From contig JAFEDI010000110.1 in assembly GCA_018241725.1 (NCBI GenBank), positions 1 through 64,000 on the forward strand: a stretch of 64,000 bases of DNA. Reading direction: 5' to 3'. The stretch's first letter is position 1; every line of letters starts with the position of its first letter. This stretch comes from Pseudomonadota bacterium. Its GTDB lineage: Bacteria > Pseudomonadota > Gammaproteobacteria > Burkholderiales > Rhodocyclaceae. The notes under the pieces were generated by a model. That model had not been told where the DNA came from, made no database searches, and was given only the letters and a program-made list of their open reading frames with translations. Shown here in pieces: positions 35,598 to 49,309 of the stretch. The translations under genes and the position numbers were made by a program.

Positions 35598-37205
35598 CTA
35601 GCGCAATCCATAGATACTGCCCTCCCTCGGGTATTCGATGTTGTACTCGACCTTGAAGGTTGCGGTTTCAGATGGGGCCAGCGTCTTCTTCCAGGCGACT
35701 ACCCCCTGTCGTTGCTCCCAAGCTTCCACGGTCGGTTTCGGATCAAACATTGCTTTCACTTTGATCTCGTCCGCCGTACTCACCGGGGACGACTCCAGGA
35801 CCAGCACATCCACTGGTGTCTTATGGGCGCTGCTGAGCGCAAATACATCGCCTATACGACGCTCGTTGTGCTTTTCCAATATTCCCGTTGCCCCGGAGAT
35901 GCTTTTCACCGGATTAACCGTCACCCGCAGCAGTTCGTCTCGACCAAAAGGAATTACAAAGCGCTCCGCTGCCTTGGGATCCCAATCGCTCGATCCGACA
36001 TAGCTGCCATCCCGGTAAAGTTGCATGTTGCCAGGCAACCAAACGCCTGGTGGCCGCTCCGTTTCGGCACTGACAAAGCCAGTGCGGTCGAACCGTGGCA
36101 CCACCCGCACCTCCTGCCGAACCGGCAAGGTTTGCTTTGACAAAACGACGGAGGTTTCGCGCCCATCAGCGGCTAGAGTCACCCGCGCCGGCACTTCAAA
36201 TTCGGTCGCAAAGGTGCTGTTGGTCTCGAAGGTCGGCGGGCTATAGCCTTCCTCCCGATCCTCCTCTTTTTGTTTTGCCGCCATCGGTGCGGCCGCAACG
36301 GCGGCGGGAGCAACCCGATATTCTGAAAACTTCTGCGGTAACGAATAGGACAGCAGCCAAGGCTGGGGTGTGATGCCTTGTGGCGAGAGTCCGGGCTGGG
36401 CCGTCGATAGAGAGAGTTTGACGTTGCGCCAGTCCTCACCTGTCTTTTGAGAAATGGTTGCCAAGCGTTCCAGTTCAACCTTGGATGATGCGGAATCCAG
36501 CCCTGCACGATATGCGGGCTTCCATCCAGCGTTATGGACCTGATAGGAGATTTTCAGGGTGCCTGGTCGATCCGCCACCAGGTTGACCGTGACCATCCGC
36601 GTGTCCTTGGCGCCTGTACGAAGCCGCGCCAAGTCTCGTTGCAGTGCATCGATCCTTTTGGTGAGTTCGCGCTTTTGCACTGCGATGCGCTGCATCTTGG
36701 CAAACGCCTCCTGAGCGCCCCGTCCCAAGGTATCGATGATGGCGCCCAGTGTCTTGCCGTCGATGGATGCGGTCGGATGATCGCCCGCCGTTCCGTTGCT
36801 GCCGAATCGCTCCAGGTAACCCGTCACGATTCCCGCCGATTTGGCCTCGGCATCGAGGGTAGCCACCTGATCCTGGAGCATCTGTATCTTGCCTTCCAGG
36901 TCCGCCTCGGCCGGACTGGCCGCTTGGAGCGTGGCGATCTCCTGCACGACGATTTCACCGATCTGAATACCAGATCCGGCTTCCACCCTCAGCGTCTGAC
37001 GGTCAAGTTGTGCGGAGAGACCGGCGACTACAAGCTGCGTCGTGCCCGGTGCGACCTGCGCTGTGCGCACTACCGTTGCGCTGCCAGGGTAAAGAGCTAC
37101 AGCCGTGATCGGGGCTGCGAGTTCGGCCCCGAGGCAAGCCACCGGTGCAGCGAGCGCAGAGACGACGGTACCAGTCTTCATCCACGCCCACGTAAATTGT
37201 CCCAT
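35598..37205 (-). CDS. MuiA-family protein (DUF4140/DUF4139)
   Basis: A protein of 535 residues; the ATG at 37205 has GAGGGA upstream and gives a signal peptide (to about AELAAP). The N-terminal part is DUF4140-like (ITAVALYPGSATVVRTAQVAPGTTQLVV, in two parts). A coiled-coil follows (EADLEGKIQMLQDQVATLDAEA, then QKRELTKRIDALQRDLARL), then DUF4139 beta-rich segments (YQVHNAGWKPAYRAGLDS, VLSKQTLPVRQEVRVVPRFD, KVEYNIEYPREGSIYGLR). Distant relatives are called mucoidy inhibitor A. The function is not established; it should be periplasmic. Codon use is less GC-rich than in the surrounding genes, consistent with acquisition. Confidence 0.8.
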   Translation of the reverse strand: MGQFTWAWMKTGTVVSALAAPVACLGAELAAPITAVALYPGSATVVRTAQVAPGTTQLVVAGLSAQLDRQTLRVEAGSGIQIGEIVVQEIATLQAASPAEADLEGKIQMLQDQVATLDAEAKSAGIVTGYLERFGSNGTAGDHPTASIDGKTLGAIIDTLGRGAQEAFAKMQRIAVQKRELTKRIDALQRDLARLRTGAKDTRMVTVNLVADRPGTLKISYQVHNAGWKPAYRAGLDSASSKVELERLATISQKTGEDWRNVKLSLSTAQPGLSPQGITPQPWLLSYSLPQKFSEYRVAPAAVAAAPMAAKQKEEDREEGYSPPTFETNSTFATEFEVPARVTLAADGRETSVVLSKQTLPVRQEVRVVPRFDRTGFVSAETERPPGVWLPGNMQLYRDGSYVGSSDWDPKAAERFVIPFGRDELLRVTVNPVKSISGATGILEKHNERRIGDVFALSSAHKTPVDVLVLESSPVSTADEIKVKAMFDPKPTVEAWEQRQGVVAWKKTLAPSETATFKVEYNIEYPREGSIYGLR

Positions 37206-38013
37206 GGCAAAATCCCTCGAATTGTCTGAATGTTTATCGGACGATAGCTGCAGTTGCATGCGCGCATCTTGCTGCAATTCAAATTGCATGGCAATTATGG
37301 GGCGATGGCCCGTCCACAGGAACGGTCTCGAGAGTCGCCCCCCTGATCTACAAGCACATAAAGAACCTGCGGGCAGTTAAGTTGCAGCCTGGGCAGGCCA
37401 AGTTGGAAAGCACAGTCAGGTATCTCGGCATCAAGGTGGACGACGCACTGTCGGCCAGGAGCGGCCGGAAAGCAGTCCGCCGACAAATAAGAAATCACAT
37501 AGGCATTTCTGCGCCTGCACAACCTTTTGGTCCTAAATGCACCTCAAAAATCAGATTGACCAAATATTCAGCCTTGATGCATGTGGAGACGTGCTGCTCT
37601 ATCGCTTTCCTGGGGGCTTACGATTTGAATCGTCCGAGAGCGGCACTCCACTGGAGCAGGTTCTGACACCACTCCGGAAAGCAACAGCAATCTCATTGCC
37701 GCCCGATTCAGATCGCCGGGCCAAGGTCGGGTTTGGCCGTGGCAAAGCACCGCGGATCAGCAGTTGGACCTCGGCCATTCGTGGCCGCAAGCCAATTGCT
37801 GCGTCTGACCGCCCCAGCTTTGACCGCAGTGGCCATTTTCGCTGACTTGGCGTGAGTCGATCCCAGAACAGGAGCTGTCTTTGCGCCGGTTCGGTTAGGA
37901 CGACTGAGACACCCGGTTAGCTTCACGGAGTCCAGCTACCTGGTTGATCTGTGTTGGTACCGGACGAGAATAACCGATTAGACTCCTGACTGTTATCGCA
38001 AGAATCAATAAAA
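37206..38013. other. Gene-poor stretch with a recombinase remnant
   Basis: Apart from the decayed recombinase end at 37313-37462, no gene is supported. Short open frames at 37382-37666 and 37537-37845 have no start signals or recognisable products beyond that remnant. The base composition is mixed and lower in GC than the core genes. The promoter of the diguanylate cyclase at 38014 should lie at the right end. Confidence 0.5.
37313..37462 (+). pseudogene. Decayed C-terminus of a tyrosine recombinase/integrase
   Basis: Read in one plus-strand frame, the DNA gives STGTVSRVAPLIYKHIKNLR, then AVKLQPGQAK, then LESTVRYLGIKVDDALSAR. This is close to the common integrase ending (LIY-RTKNLRAVQLLLGHTKLESTVRYLGIEVDDAL, from memory of the family). 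The catalytic H-x-x-R and the LLGH segment are corrupted (LQPGQ replaces LLLGH), the upstream catalytic domain is absent, and the frame runs on into unrelated sequence. It is a dead fragment that marks past mobile-element activity in this lower-GC patch. Confidence 0.7.
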
Positions 38014-39189
38014 ATGAACAAGGAACCAGCGGTCAGCCCCACCCAGGAAGATCAATTGGAGGTTGACACTATTTGCGTGACTGCTCTGTTTGAGCGTGCT
38101 CGCAAGGCGACGATGTTGTCGCCGATAGGCACAGGATTCATGTTCTGGCTGGTACACGAGATCGTGGCGGCGAAGCTCGTGCTGGCCTGGATCATCCTCA
38201 ATACCTTGCCAGATACCATTACCTTCATTCTGACCTCGCGTCTGATAAAGCGCCCGCTCCCCAACCAGCAGATAACCTATTGGCACAACTTGCAGATCGC
38301 CCTTCGTTCCTTGCAGGGATTGTGCTGGGGATCCGCTGTGATCTTCTTCCATGTGGCGTGGCCTGTTTCCTTGGTTCACGACATGACCATCTTGTTGGTG
38401 TTGGTTGCCGTCGCCACCGCAGGCATTGTCAATACGGCGCCTTCATTTCGTACCTCGTTCGGTTTTACCTTCTGCTTGCTAATAGTCCCGATTTGCTATT
38501 ACTTCTGGTTGGGCGACCCGATCCATATCAAGCTGGCTACTGGCTCCACCATACTGCTGCTGGTCACACTCCAATTTGGGTGGGATGCTTACCAACAGTT
38601 CGTCGATGGCGCGAAACAGTTAGTGTTGAATCGACGAATCGCCCTACAACTGGAAATGCGGAACAATGAGCTTGATGAACTTAATAGGCAGCTCAGTGTG
38701 ACTGCCACTCACGACAGTTTGACCGACCTGTACAACCGGCATTTCATCGTTGATCAATTGAAGCAGCAACTAAATCTTTTTAGGCGCCATGGAAATCCAT
38801 GCAGCATCGTTTTGATTGATATCGATCGATTCAAACAGGTCAACGACCAGTTTGGGCATGCCTCGGGCGATGAGGTACTGGTTGCCTTCAGCCGGCAGAC
38901 TGAGTCGCAAATACGATTAGGCGATACTTTCGGACGCTATGGAGGCGAAGAGTTCTTGCTGGTATTGCCGATGACAGAATTACCCGCTGCACTGAATCTC
39001 GCCGAGCGCATACGTGGCCATTTGGCGAGTACGCCTCTGCTAGGGCATCCTCGACCTTTGACGATTACTGCCTCATTCGGCGTTGCACAATTAAAGGCCG
39101 ACGAATCGATCGACACCTGGCTTATCCGAGCCGATAAGGCACTTTATCGTGCCAAGGAAAATGGTAGAAACTGCGTAATGGCTGATTAA
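38014..39189 (+). CDS. Membrane diguanylate cyclase (GGDEF)
   Basis: A protein of 391 residues. The N-terminal 195 residues contain about five membrane helices (for example ILLVLVAVATAGIVNTA, FTFCLLIVPICYYFW, ILLLVTLQFGW) in a MASE-like sensor that I cannot name. A short coiled-coil leads to the GGDEF domain: active site GGEEF at 310-314 and, five residues before it, an RLGD that fits the RxxD inhibitory site. It should make c-di-GMP from two GTP and be product-inhibited. The GC content is clearly lower than in the neighbouring genes (about half of the bases in some lines), suggesting horizontal origin. Confidence 0.9.
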   Translation: MNKEPAVSPTQEDQLEVDTICVTALFERARKATMLSPIGTGFMFWLVHEIVAAKLVLAWIILNTLPDTITFILTSRLIKRPLPNQQITYWHNLQIALRSLQGLCWGSAVIFFHVAWPVSLVHDMTILLVLVAVATAGIVNTAPSFRTSFGFTFCLLIVPICYYFWLGDPIHIKLATGSTILLLVTLQFGWDAYQQFVDGAKQLVLNRRIALQLEMRNNELDELNRQLSVTATHDSLTDLYNRHFIVDQLKQQLNLFRRHGNPCSIVLIDIDRFKQVNDQFGHASGDEVLVAFSRQTESQIRLGDTFGRYGGEEFLLVLPMTELPAALNLAERIRGHLASTPLLGHPRPLTITASFGVAQLKADESIDTWLIRADKALYRAKENGRNCVMAD

Positions 39190-39513
39190 TGTCGACCAGA
39201 AGCGGACGGTCGTCACGTATGCTGGCCAGCCATTCGATAGGCCGCTTCGGGTCGGGTCCGGTTGTTGGTCAAACGGGTAAGCAGCTATTGATCACCTTCA
39301 GCGCCTGAACGGCAGCAAAGGCCTGGCAACAACCTGACGTGACAGACCATTTATCAGCCCGTCCCAATAGACGTGGTCTTGCCACCCGCAACTGCGGAAG
39401 ATCCCGAACAGCATAATCAACCCGGCGCGAGTCCCACCGGGATAGTCGCGAGGTCCTCGGCGGGGGTCGCAGTGGAGTAAATTAGCGCCCCTGTCGCCCT
39501 CTGCCCCGATTCC
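39190..39513. other. Intergenic region before sbcD
   Basis: No gene found. The left part still has the lower-GC character of the patch and contains GACCAGAAGCGGACGGTCGTC, in two halves, with a partly matching copy about 45 bp on, of the kind seen as debris beside integrases. The right part returns to high GC and should hold the sbcD promoter; a weak TAAATT is visible near 39477. Confidence 0.4.
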
Positions 39514-40743
39514 ATGCGCATCCTCCACAGCTCCGACTGGCACCTCGGCCAGCATTTCATCGGCAAGACCCGCCAGGCCGAGCACCAGGCGCTGATCGCC
39601 TGGCTGCTCGAACAGGTGGAGGAACAAAAAGTGGATGCGGTGCTGATCGCCGGCGATATCTTCGACACCGGCACGCCGCCGAGCTATGCACGGGAGCTGT
39701 ATTCGCAGCTGGTGGTGGGCCTGCACGAAGCCGGCGTGGCGCTGCTGCTGCTCGGCGGCAACCACGATTCGGTGGCGACCCTCGGCGAGAGCCGCGACCT
39801 GTTGGCCCGCCTCGGCGCCACGGTAGTGCCAGCCGCCGACGTGGCAGACGAGCAGGTCCGCGTGCTGCCCCGGCGGGACGGTACGCCAGGCTGCGTGGTC
39901 TGCGCGATCCCCTTCATCCGACCCCGCGACGTGATCCGCAGCCAGGCCGGCGACAGCGCGGAGGACAAGCAGGCCTCACTGCAGGCGGCGATCCAGGCCC
40001 ACTACCACGCCGTCTTCGCCGCCGCCGAGGCCCGCCGCAGCGCACTCGCCACCGAGCTGGGTCGCAGCCTGCCGCTGATCACCACCGGCCACCTGACCAC
40101 CGTCGGCGCCAGCGCCAGCGAATCGGTGCGCGAGATCTACGTCGGTGCGCTGGAGGCCTTTCCGACCAGCGCCTTTCCGCCGGCCGACTACATTGCCCTC
40201 GGCCACATCCACCGCCCGCAGCGGGTCGGCGGGCTGGAGCACATCCGCTACAGCGGTTCGCCGATCCCGCTGTCCTTCGACGAGGCCGGCCAGCACAAGG
40301 AAATGCTGCTGGTGGACCTGGACGCCGCCGGCCTGCAGGCGGTCACGCCGCTGCCGGTGCCGCGCTTCCAGGCCCTGGCCAGCCTGACCGGCAACCTCGA
40401 CGAACTGCAGGCCGCCGTCGCCGCCACCGCACTCGACGGCAATCCAGAAAACCCGGTTTGGCTGGAAGTGGTGGTGCGCACCGACGACTACCTGGCCGAC
40501 CTGCCGGCCCGCATCGAAAGCCTGACCGACGGCCTGCCGGTGGAAGTGCTGCGCATCCGCCGCGCCCGCGGCACCGCTGCCGCCAGCCTGGTCTCCGAGG
40601 CCCGCGAGACCCTGGACGAACTGACGCCGGACGACGTCTTCGCACGCCGCCTGGCCCTGGAAGAGCTGTCCGACGAACTGCGCGCCGCCCTCACCGAGCG
40701 CTTCCGCGGCGTGCTCGCCGGCCTGGAGGAGAACCCGGCATGA
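39514..40743 (+). CDS. sbcD: Exonuclease SbcCD, nuclease subunit D
   Basis: A protein of 409 residues. The metallophosphoesterase motifs are in order: [47 protein letters not shown] and [12 protein letters not shown]. SbcD is the bacterial Mre11. With SbcC it opens DNA hairpins and processes blocked ends, such as those formed at long palindromes. The stop codon overlaps the sbcC start (ATGA). No clear ribosome-binding site is visible before the ATG. Confidence 0.95.
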   Translation: MRILHSSDWHLGQHFIGKTRQAEHQALIAWLLEQVEEQKVDAVLIAGDIFDTGTPPSYARELYSQLVVGLHEAGVALLLLGGNHDSVATLGESRDLLARLGATVVPAADVADEQVRVLPRRDGTPGCVVCAIPFIRPRDVIRSQAGDSAEDKQASLQAAIQAHYHAVFAAAEARRSALATELGRSLPLITTGHLTTVGASASESVREIYVGALEAFPTSAFPPADYIALGHIHRPQRVGGLEHIRYSGSPIPLSFDEAGQHKEMLLVDLDAAGLQAVTPLPVPRFQALASLTGNLDELQAAVAATALDGNPENPVWLEVVVRTDDYLADLPARIESLTDGLPVEVLRIRRARGTAAASLVSEARETLDELTPDDVFARRLALEELSDELRAALTERFRGVLAGLEENPA

Positions 40744-43700
40744 AGATCCTGCGCCTGCGCCTCAAGAACCTGAACTCCCTCAAGGACGAGTGGACCGTCG
40801 ACTTCACGCGGCCCCCCTTCTCCGACAACGGCCTGTTCGCGATCACCGGCCCCACCGGTGCCGGCAAGTCCACACTGCTCGACGCCATCTGCCTGGCCCT
40901 CTACCACGAGACGCCGCGCCTGAAGAGCATCTCCGCATCGGCCAACGACATCATGACCCGCCACACCGCCGACTGCCTGGCGGAGGTCGAGTTCGAGGTG
41001 AAGGGCGCGGTGTACCGCGCCTTCTGGAGCCAGCGCCGGGCGCGCAACAAGCCCGACGGCGCGCTGCAGGCGCCCAAGGTGGAACTGGCCGAAGTGGATG
41101 CCGCCAGCGGCGAAGGCAGGATCCTCAGCAGCCAGATCAACGACAAGCTGAAGCGCATCGAGGCGATCACCGGGCTCGACTTCGCGCGCTTCACGAAGTC
41201 CATGCTGCTCGCCCAGGGCGGCTTCGCGGCCTTCCTCAACGCCAGCGCCAACGAACGCGCCGAGTTGCTTGAAGAGCTGACCGGCAGCGACATCTACGGC
41301 CTGATCTCGGAGCGCGTCTACCGCCAGACCCAGGAAGCCCGCCAGCAACTCGACCACCTGAAGGCCCGAGCCGAAGGCGTAGAACTTCTGAACGCTGAAA
41401 CCCGCGCGGAGAAGGAACAGGCCCTCGCCGCCCTCGCCAACGTCCAAACCGACACCCGCCGCGAACGGGACGCCACGCTGGCCCTGCGCCAGTGGCGAAG
41501 CGGCGTGGACGACGCCGAAAAGGACACCGGCGCCGCCGCCATCCGCCTGCAGGCTGCCGACCAGGCCATCGCCGACGCCGCCCCGCTGCTCGACCGGCTC
41601 GCCGCCGACGAACCCGCCGAAGCCCTCAAGCCGGTGCATGAGCAATGGCAGCAGGCCGAAGCCGCCGTCCGCCACGGCGAAGCGCAGCTGCAGCAACTCG
41701 CCACCGAGCGTCTCATGCTGGAAGGCGAGCAGGACCGCCAGCACGCCACCGCCGACCAGCTGGCCCGTCACATCGCCGCCGCCACGCGCCGGTACTGGCA
41801 GCAGCTGCAGGATGAGCAGCTGCGCCTCGACGCCTTCTGCACCAGCCATGCCCGCCGCGCCCAACTGGGCGAGCAGCTCGGCGCCTGGCGCCAGCAGTTC
41901 GAGCAGCGCCAGACGCTGCAGCAGGCCTTGAGCGATGGGCAACGCAGCGTCGACGCGCTGGCCGCGGAAATCCTCCAGCACGAAACCCGGCTCGCCCAAC
42001 AGACCCAAGCTCTGGCTACAGCCGGGCAGGCCCGGACGCAGGCCGAAGCGGAACTCAACACCGCCCAGGCGACCCAGCTCCAGCGCCTGGCCGGCACCAG
42101 CCTCGGCGAGCTGCGCCAGCGCTGGCAGCACGCCCAGGGCGCCGTCGCCCTGTGGCAGCAGCTCGACGAGCTGGCCGGCCGGCGCCGCGAACAATCCGCC
42201 CGCCACGCCGAACTGAGCAGCCAGCTGCAGCGGGAGCAGGCCGTCATCGAGGCCCGCGACAAGGCCCTCATCGCGCTGCGGGAAAAGCACGCGGTCCTCA
42301 AGGAACAGGTCGCCGACAAGCAGAAGATGCTCGACCAGGAACGGCGCATCCAGAGCCTGGAAGCCCACCGCCAGCACCTGCAGCCGGGCGAGGCCTGCCC
42401 CCTGTGCGGCGCCACCGAGCACCCGGCCGTCGCCGCCTACCTGGCCCTCGACATCTCCGCCACCGAGGCCGCGCTGAAGGCCCGGCAGGCCGAGCTGGAG
42501 GCGCTCATCGAGCAGGGCCAGAAAGCCCGCAACGAGCTGACCGCGCTGCAAACCCGCCGCGACGCTGCGCAGGCCGAGCACACCCGACTCGGCGGCGAGC
42601 TGGCCCGCCTGGCCGCCGAGTGGTCCGAGCGCCACGCCGCGCTCGGCGATGCGCTGGCCACCAACGACTGGCAGCATCCAGAACGCCTGCAAGCTGCCCG
42701 CGCCACCGCAACTCAGGCCCTGAACCACCTCGCAGAGACCCTGCAGGGCGCCGAGCAAGGCGAGCGCCTCGTCCAGCAGGCCACCCAAATCGCCCACACT
42801 CGCAGCCAAGCCTGGCAGGCCGCAGGCAGCCAGCTGGAACTGGCCCGCCAGGCGCTGGCCACCAGCCGGACCCGCCACGCCGACAACACGAGGCAGCTCG
42901 ACGTACGCCGGCAGGAGCTGGCCGCCCTCGACGCCCGCCTCGGCGCCAGCCTGGCCGACGCCGGCTTCAGCCTGCCCAGCGAGCCCGGCCCATGGCTGCG
43001 CGAACGCGACGCCGAATGGCAGGAGTGGCAAGCTGTGCAGCAACGCCGCCAGCTGCTGGCCACCGAACTCAGCCGCCAGCAGACCCGCTGCGAGGCCGCC
43101 GATGCCGACGCCGCCCAATGGGAATCCCGCTGGGAAAAGCTGCAGGAGATGCGCGACACGGCCGTCGCCGAGCTATCGCCCCCCGGCGACGATGCCACCG
43201 CCGCGCTGGCCCGCTGCGCCGAACGGATCGGCAGCCTGGCCGCCGAACTCGCCGCGCTGCACGGCCGCCGCCAGCAACTGGAACGCAGCCTGGCCGACCA
43301 ACGCAGCACACTGATGACGGCCAGCGGGAACTGGCAAACCGCCCTCGCCGCCAGCCCCTTCGCCGACCGGGACGCCTTCCTCGCCGCGCTCTTGCCGGCC
43401 GACGAGCGCCAACGCCTGCAGCAGCACAAGGACAAGCTGCAGCAGGCCCGCCAGCAGGCCGACACCCTGCTGCGCGCAGCCCGCGGCAAGCACGCCGACC
43501 TGCTCGCCGAAGCCCGCACGGCGCTACCGTTGATCGAACTGGAACGCCTGCTGGCCGAACAGGAAAGCCGCCTGCGGGAACTCGACGAACGCCACGGCGC
43601 CGAACGCGCCCTGCTCGACAGCGATGCCCAGCGCCGCCGCAGCCAGCAGGCCCTGTTCGCCCAGATCGACGTCCAGGCTGCCGAAACCGAGCTGTGGCTG

Positions 43701-44189
43701 CGCCTCGACGGCCTGATCGGTTCCGCCAAGGGCGACAAGTTCCGCAAGTTCGCCCAGGGCCTCACGCTGGACCACCTGCTGCACCTGGCCAACCACCACC
43801 TGGCCCGCCTGCACGGCCGCTACCTGCTGCGTCGCAGGAGCAGCGGCGAACTGGAGCTGGACATCGTGGACAGCTGGCAGGGCGAGACCGCCCGTGACAC
43901 CCGCACCCTGTCCGGCGGGGAGAGCTTCCTGGTCAGCCTGGCGCTGGCCCTGGCCCTGTCGGACCTGGTCAGCCACAAGACCTCCATCGACTCCCTGTTC
44001 CTCGACGAAGGCTTCGGCACCCTCGACGGCGAAACCCTCGACATCGCACTGGACGCCCTCGATACCCTCAACGCCAGCGGCAAGATGATCGGCATCATCA
44101 GCCATGTGGAAGGCCTCAAGGAACGCATCCCCGCGCAGATCCGCGTGGACAAGGGCGGTGGCGTAGGGCACTCCCGGCTGACGGTGTAG
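40740..44189 (+). CDS. sbcC: Exonuclease SbcCD, ATPase subunit C
   Basis: A protein of 1149 residues, starting at the ATG that overlaps the sbcD stop. The N-terminal ATPase half has [21 protein letters not shown] in two parts and Walker [11 protein letters not shown] long coiled-coil arm is broken by the zinc hook CPLCG (C553, C556), and a second arm leads to the C-terminal ATPase half with signature [19 protein letters not shown] and Walker [13 protein letters not shown]. It is the bacterial Rad50 and works with SbcD in DNA-end and hairpin processing. Confidence 0.95.
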   Translation: MKILRLRLKNLNSLKDEWTVDFTRPPFSDNGLFAITGPTGAGKSTLLDAICLALYHETPRLKSISASANDIMTRHTADCLAEVEFEVKGAVYRAFWSQRRARNKPDGALQAPKVELAEVDAASGEGRILSSQINDKLKRIEAITGLDFARFTKSMLLAQGGFAAFLNASANERAELLEELTGSDIYGLISERVYRQTQEARQQLDHLKARAEGVELLNAETRAEKEQALAALANVQTDTRRERDATLALRQWRSGVDDAEKDTGAAAIRLQAADQAIADAAPLLDRLAADEPAEALKPVHEQWQQAEAAVRHGEAQLQQLATERLMLEGEQDRQHATADQLARHIAAATRRYWQQLQDEQLRLDAFCTSHARRAQLGEQLGAWRQQFEQRQTLQQALSDGQRSVDALAAEILQHETRLAQQTQALATAGQARTQAEAELNTAQATQLQRLAGTSLGELRQRWQHAQGAVALWQQLDELAGRRREQSARHAELSSQLQREQAVIEARDKALIALREKHAVLKEQVADKQKMLDQERRIQSLEAHRQHLQPGEACPLCGATEHPAVAAYLALDISATEAALKARQAELEALIEQGQKARNELTALQTRRDAAQAEHTRLGGELARLAAEWSERHAALGDALATNDWQHPERLQAARATATQALNHLAETLQGAEQGERLVQQATQIAHTRSQAWQAAGSQLELARQALATSRTRHADNTRQLDVRRQELAALDARLGASLADAGFSLPSEPGPWLRERDAEWQEWQAVQQRRQLLATELSRQQTRCEAADADAAQWESRWEKLQEMRDTAVAELSPPGDDATAALARCAERIGSLAAELAALHGRRQQLERSLADQRSTLMTASGNWQTALAASPFADRDAFLAALLPADERQRLQQHKDKLQQARQQADTLLRAARGKHADLLAEARTALPLIELERLLAEQESRLRELDERHGAERALLDSDAQRRRSQQALFAQIDVQAAETELWLRLDGLIGSAKGDKFRKFAQGLTLDHLLHLANHHLARLHGRYLLRRRSSGELELDIVDSWQGETARDTRTLSGGESFLVSLALALALSDLVSHKTSIDSLFLDEGFGTLDGETLDIALDALDTLNASGKMIGIISHVEGLKERIPAQIRVDKGGGVGHSRLTV

Positions 44190-44202
44190 GCCGGCTATTT
44201 CC

Positions 44203-44226
44203 GAGGGGGCGAATCCACGCCCCCTC
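44203..44226. terminator. Hairpin after sbcC
   Basis: GAGGGGGCG-AATCCA-CGCCCCCTC, a perfect 9-bp stem with a 6-base loop, 13 bp past the sbcC stop. There is no T run; it probably marks the end of the sbcDC transcript. Confidence 0.6.
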
Positions 44227-44327
44227 CCGTACATCATATACAGGCAGCAAACAGGAAGACGCCTGTCCGGGATTTCAGTTTTTCCGGTTTATGCCGTAAT
44301 CAAGGGCCAACAAGACATAACCTTGGC

Positions 44328-47232
<2,905 letters not shown>

Positions 47233-47240
<8 letters not shown>

Positions 47241-48255
47241 ACAGCTCCACACCCCCACATCGTCCGGATGCGACCACCGTCCCAAGCTGCTCCTGGTGGA
47301 TGACGAACCCACCAACCTGCAGGTGTTGCGCCATATCCTGCAACAGGATTACCGCCTGCTCTTCGCCAAGGACGGCCCCCGTGCGCTCGAGTTGGCCAGC
47401 ACAGAACAACCGGCGCTGATCCTCCTCGACGTGATGATGCCGGGCCTGACCGGGCTCGATACCTGCCGCCAGCTCAAGCAGAACCCCTGCACGGCGACGA
47501 TCCCGGTGATCTTCGTCACCGCCCTGAACGACTCGACGAACGAGACGGAAGGCTTCGAAGCCGGTGCGGTGGACTACATCACCAAACCTTTGAGCGCCCC
47601 CGTGGTACGTGCCCGCGTGCGCACCCACCTGTCGCTGGTGAGGGTCGAGGAACTCGCCACCACCCGCCTGCAGGTCATTCAGCGCCTGGGACGGGCGGCC
47701 GAGTTCCGCGACAACGAGACCGGCCTGCACGTCATCCGCATGAGCCATTACGCCCGCATCCTGGCGCTCGGCGCCGGCCTGAGCGAGCAGGCCGCCGACG
47801 ACATATTCCTCGCCGCGCCGATGCACGATGTGGGCAAGATCGGCATTCCGGACGCCGTCCTGCTCAAGCAGGGCCCACTGGACGAGGCCGAGTGGAAAAT
47901 CATGCGTCGCCACTGCGAGATCGGCGCCGAGATCATCGGCGAACATCCGTCCGGGCTGCTGCGCATGGCCCGCAGCATCGCCCTGAGCCACCACGAAAAG
48001 TGGGATGGCAGTGGCTATCCGAACGGACTGGCCGGCGAGGCCATTCCACTCGAAGGCCGCATCGTCGCCATCGCCGATGTCTTTGATGCGCTGACCAGCG
48101 CACGCCCCTACAAACAAGCGTGGGACGTCGATGACGCGGTCGGCAGCCTGCGCCAGAATGCGGGCACGCACTTCGAGCCGGCTCTGGTGCAGTGCTTCAT
48201 CGACAAACTGCCGGACATCCTGGCCATCAAGGCACGCTGGCCGGACGAGCCCTGA
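47233..48255 (+). CDS. HD-GYP response regulator (c-di-GMP phosphodiesterase)
   Basis: A protein of 340 residues starting inside the end of the MHYT kinase gene. The receiver (residues about 18-135) has phospho-acceptor D66 in ILLDVMMPG and KPLS near its end. The HD-GYP domain has H198-D199 in MHDVGKIGIPD, HHEKWDGSGYPNGL and the conserved IVAIADVFDALTS. It should break c-di-GMP to pGpG/GMP when phosphorylated. The direct overlap with the kinase, which has an HPt domain, suggests a dedicated relay: sensor, HPt, then this regulator. Confidence 0.92.
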
Positions 48256-48256
48256 T

Positions 48257-49297
48257 TCAGCGCAGACCTTCGACCAGGCTCCGCGTCACCTCCGCCGCGC
48301 CAACCTCCCGACAACCGAGCACGTTCTGGCCGCACCACAGCGGCGAGAAGTCGCCGCTGCCGCGGCTTTCGGCGGCGGCACGCAGCGGGGCGATGGCCGA
48401 GGTGGCCAGCGGGAATTCCGGCGCCGCGGGGCTGAGCGGGCCAAGCTCGCGCATCACGCGATTGACGATGCCCCGCGCCGGGCGGCCGGTGAACAGGTTG
48501 GTGAGGGCCGTGTGGCCGGCGGCCGAGCTCTTGAGGGCAGCGCGGTGCACGGCGCTGGTAGTGGCTTCGGGGCACAGCATGTAGGCGGTGCCTGCCTGCA
48601 CGCCGGCCGCACCGAGGGCCAGGGCCGCTTTCACGCCACGGGCGTCGACGATGCCGCCGGTGGCGATCACCGGCACCTTCACCGCATGGACCACACGCGG
48701 CAGCAGTGCAAAGGTACCCGACTGGACACTCAGGTCATGGTTCAGGAAATGGCCGCGGTGGCCGCCCGCCTCCAGGCCCTGGGCGATGATCGCATCGGCG
48801 CCGTGGGCTTCGAGCCACAGGGCCTCTTCCACCGTGGTGGCGGACGACAGCACCTTGGCACCCCATTTTTTGACCCGCGCCAGCAGCTCGGCGGACGGCA
48901 GGCCGAAGTGGAAGCTGACCACCGGCGGGCGAAAGGCCTCGATGATGTCCGCCGTCTCGGCAGTGAACGGATTGCGGCCGGGGCCGGCCGGAATGCCCGC
49001 CGGGTCGATGCCGAACTCCGCGTAGTACGGCGCCAGCGCGGCGCGCCACGTGGCCTCCCGCTCGGCGTGGGGTTGCGGCGGGCGGTGGCAGAAGAAATTG
49101 ACGTTGTAGGGCTTGTCGGTGGCCACGTGGATGGCCGACAGTTCCTTCTCCAGCGCCTCTGGGCTCAACATCGCGCAGGGCAGCGAGCCGAGGCCGCCCG
49201 CCTCGGATACCGCGATAGCCAGCGCACTCCCCTGCACGCCGGCCAGCGGGGCCTGGATAACTGGCAGGGTGATGCCGAAAAGCTCGGTGATGCTCAT
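48257..49297 (-). CDS. Nitronate monooxygenase (NPD family)
   Basis: A protein of 346 residues with AAGGAG before the ATG. It is a class I FMN enzyme by sequence: opening FGITLPVIQAPLAGVQGSALA in two parts, FFCHRPPQPH, VVSFHFGLPS, the AQGLEAGGHRG loop with the probable catalytic histidine, VIATGGIVDARGVKAALALGA and GTAYMLCPEA. It oxidises alkyl nitronates such as propionate-3-nitronate. It converges with the HD-GYP regulator gene, only one base apart, and follows another HD-GYP gene on its own strand. Confidence 0.9.
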   Translation of the reverse strand: MSITELFGITLPVIQAPLAGVQGSALAIAVSEAGGLGSLPCAMLSPEALEKELSAIHVATDKPYNVNFFCHRPPQPHAEREATWRAALAPYYAEFGIDPAGIPAGPGRNPFTAETADIIEAFRPPVVSFHFGLPSAELLARVKKWGAKVLSSATTVEEALWLEAHGADAIIAQGLEAGGHRGHFLNHDLSVQSGTFALLPRVVHAVKVPVIATGGIVDARGVKAALALGAAGVQAGTAYMLCPEATTSAVHRAALKSSAAGHTALTNLFTGRPARGIVNRVMRELGPLSPAAPEFPLATSAIAPLRAAAESRGSGDFSPLWCGQNVLGCREVGAAEVTRSLVEGLR

Positions 49298-49309
49298 CAG
49301 AAAATCTCC

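Noticed and set aside
37537-37845. Possible 102-residue protein on the plus strand
   Set aside because: No start signals or recognisable features; it lies in debris downstream of the recombinase remnant.
40488-43118. Minus-strand open frame of 876 codons opposite sbcC
   Set aside because: It is composed of low-complexity runs of G, A, L and V, has no recognisable domain, and mirrors the codon structure of sbcC, whose domains and zinc hook are complete.
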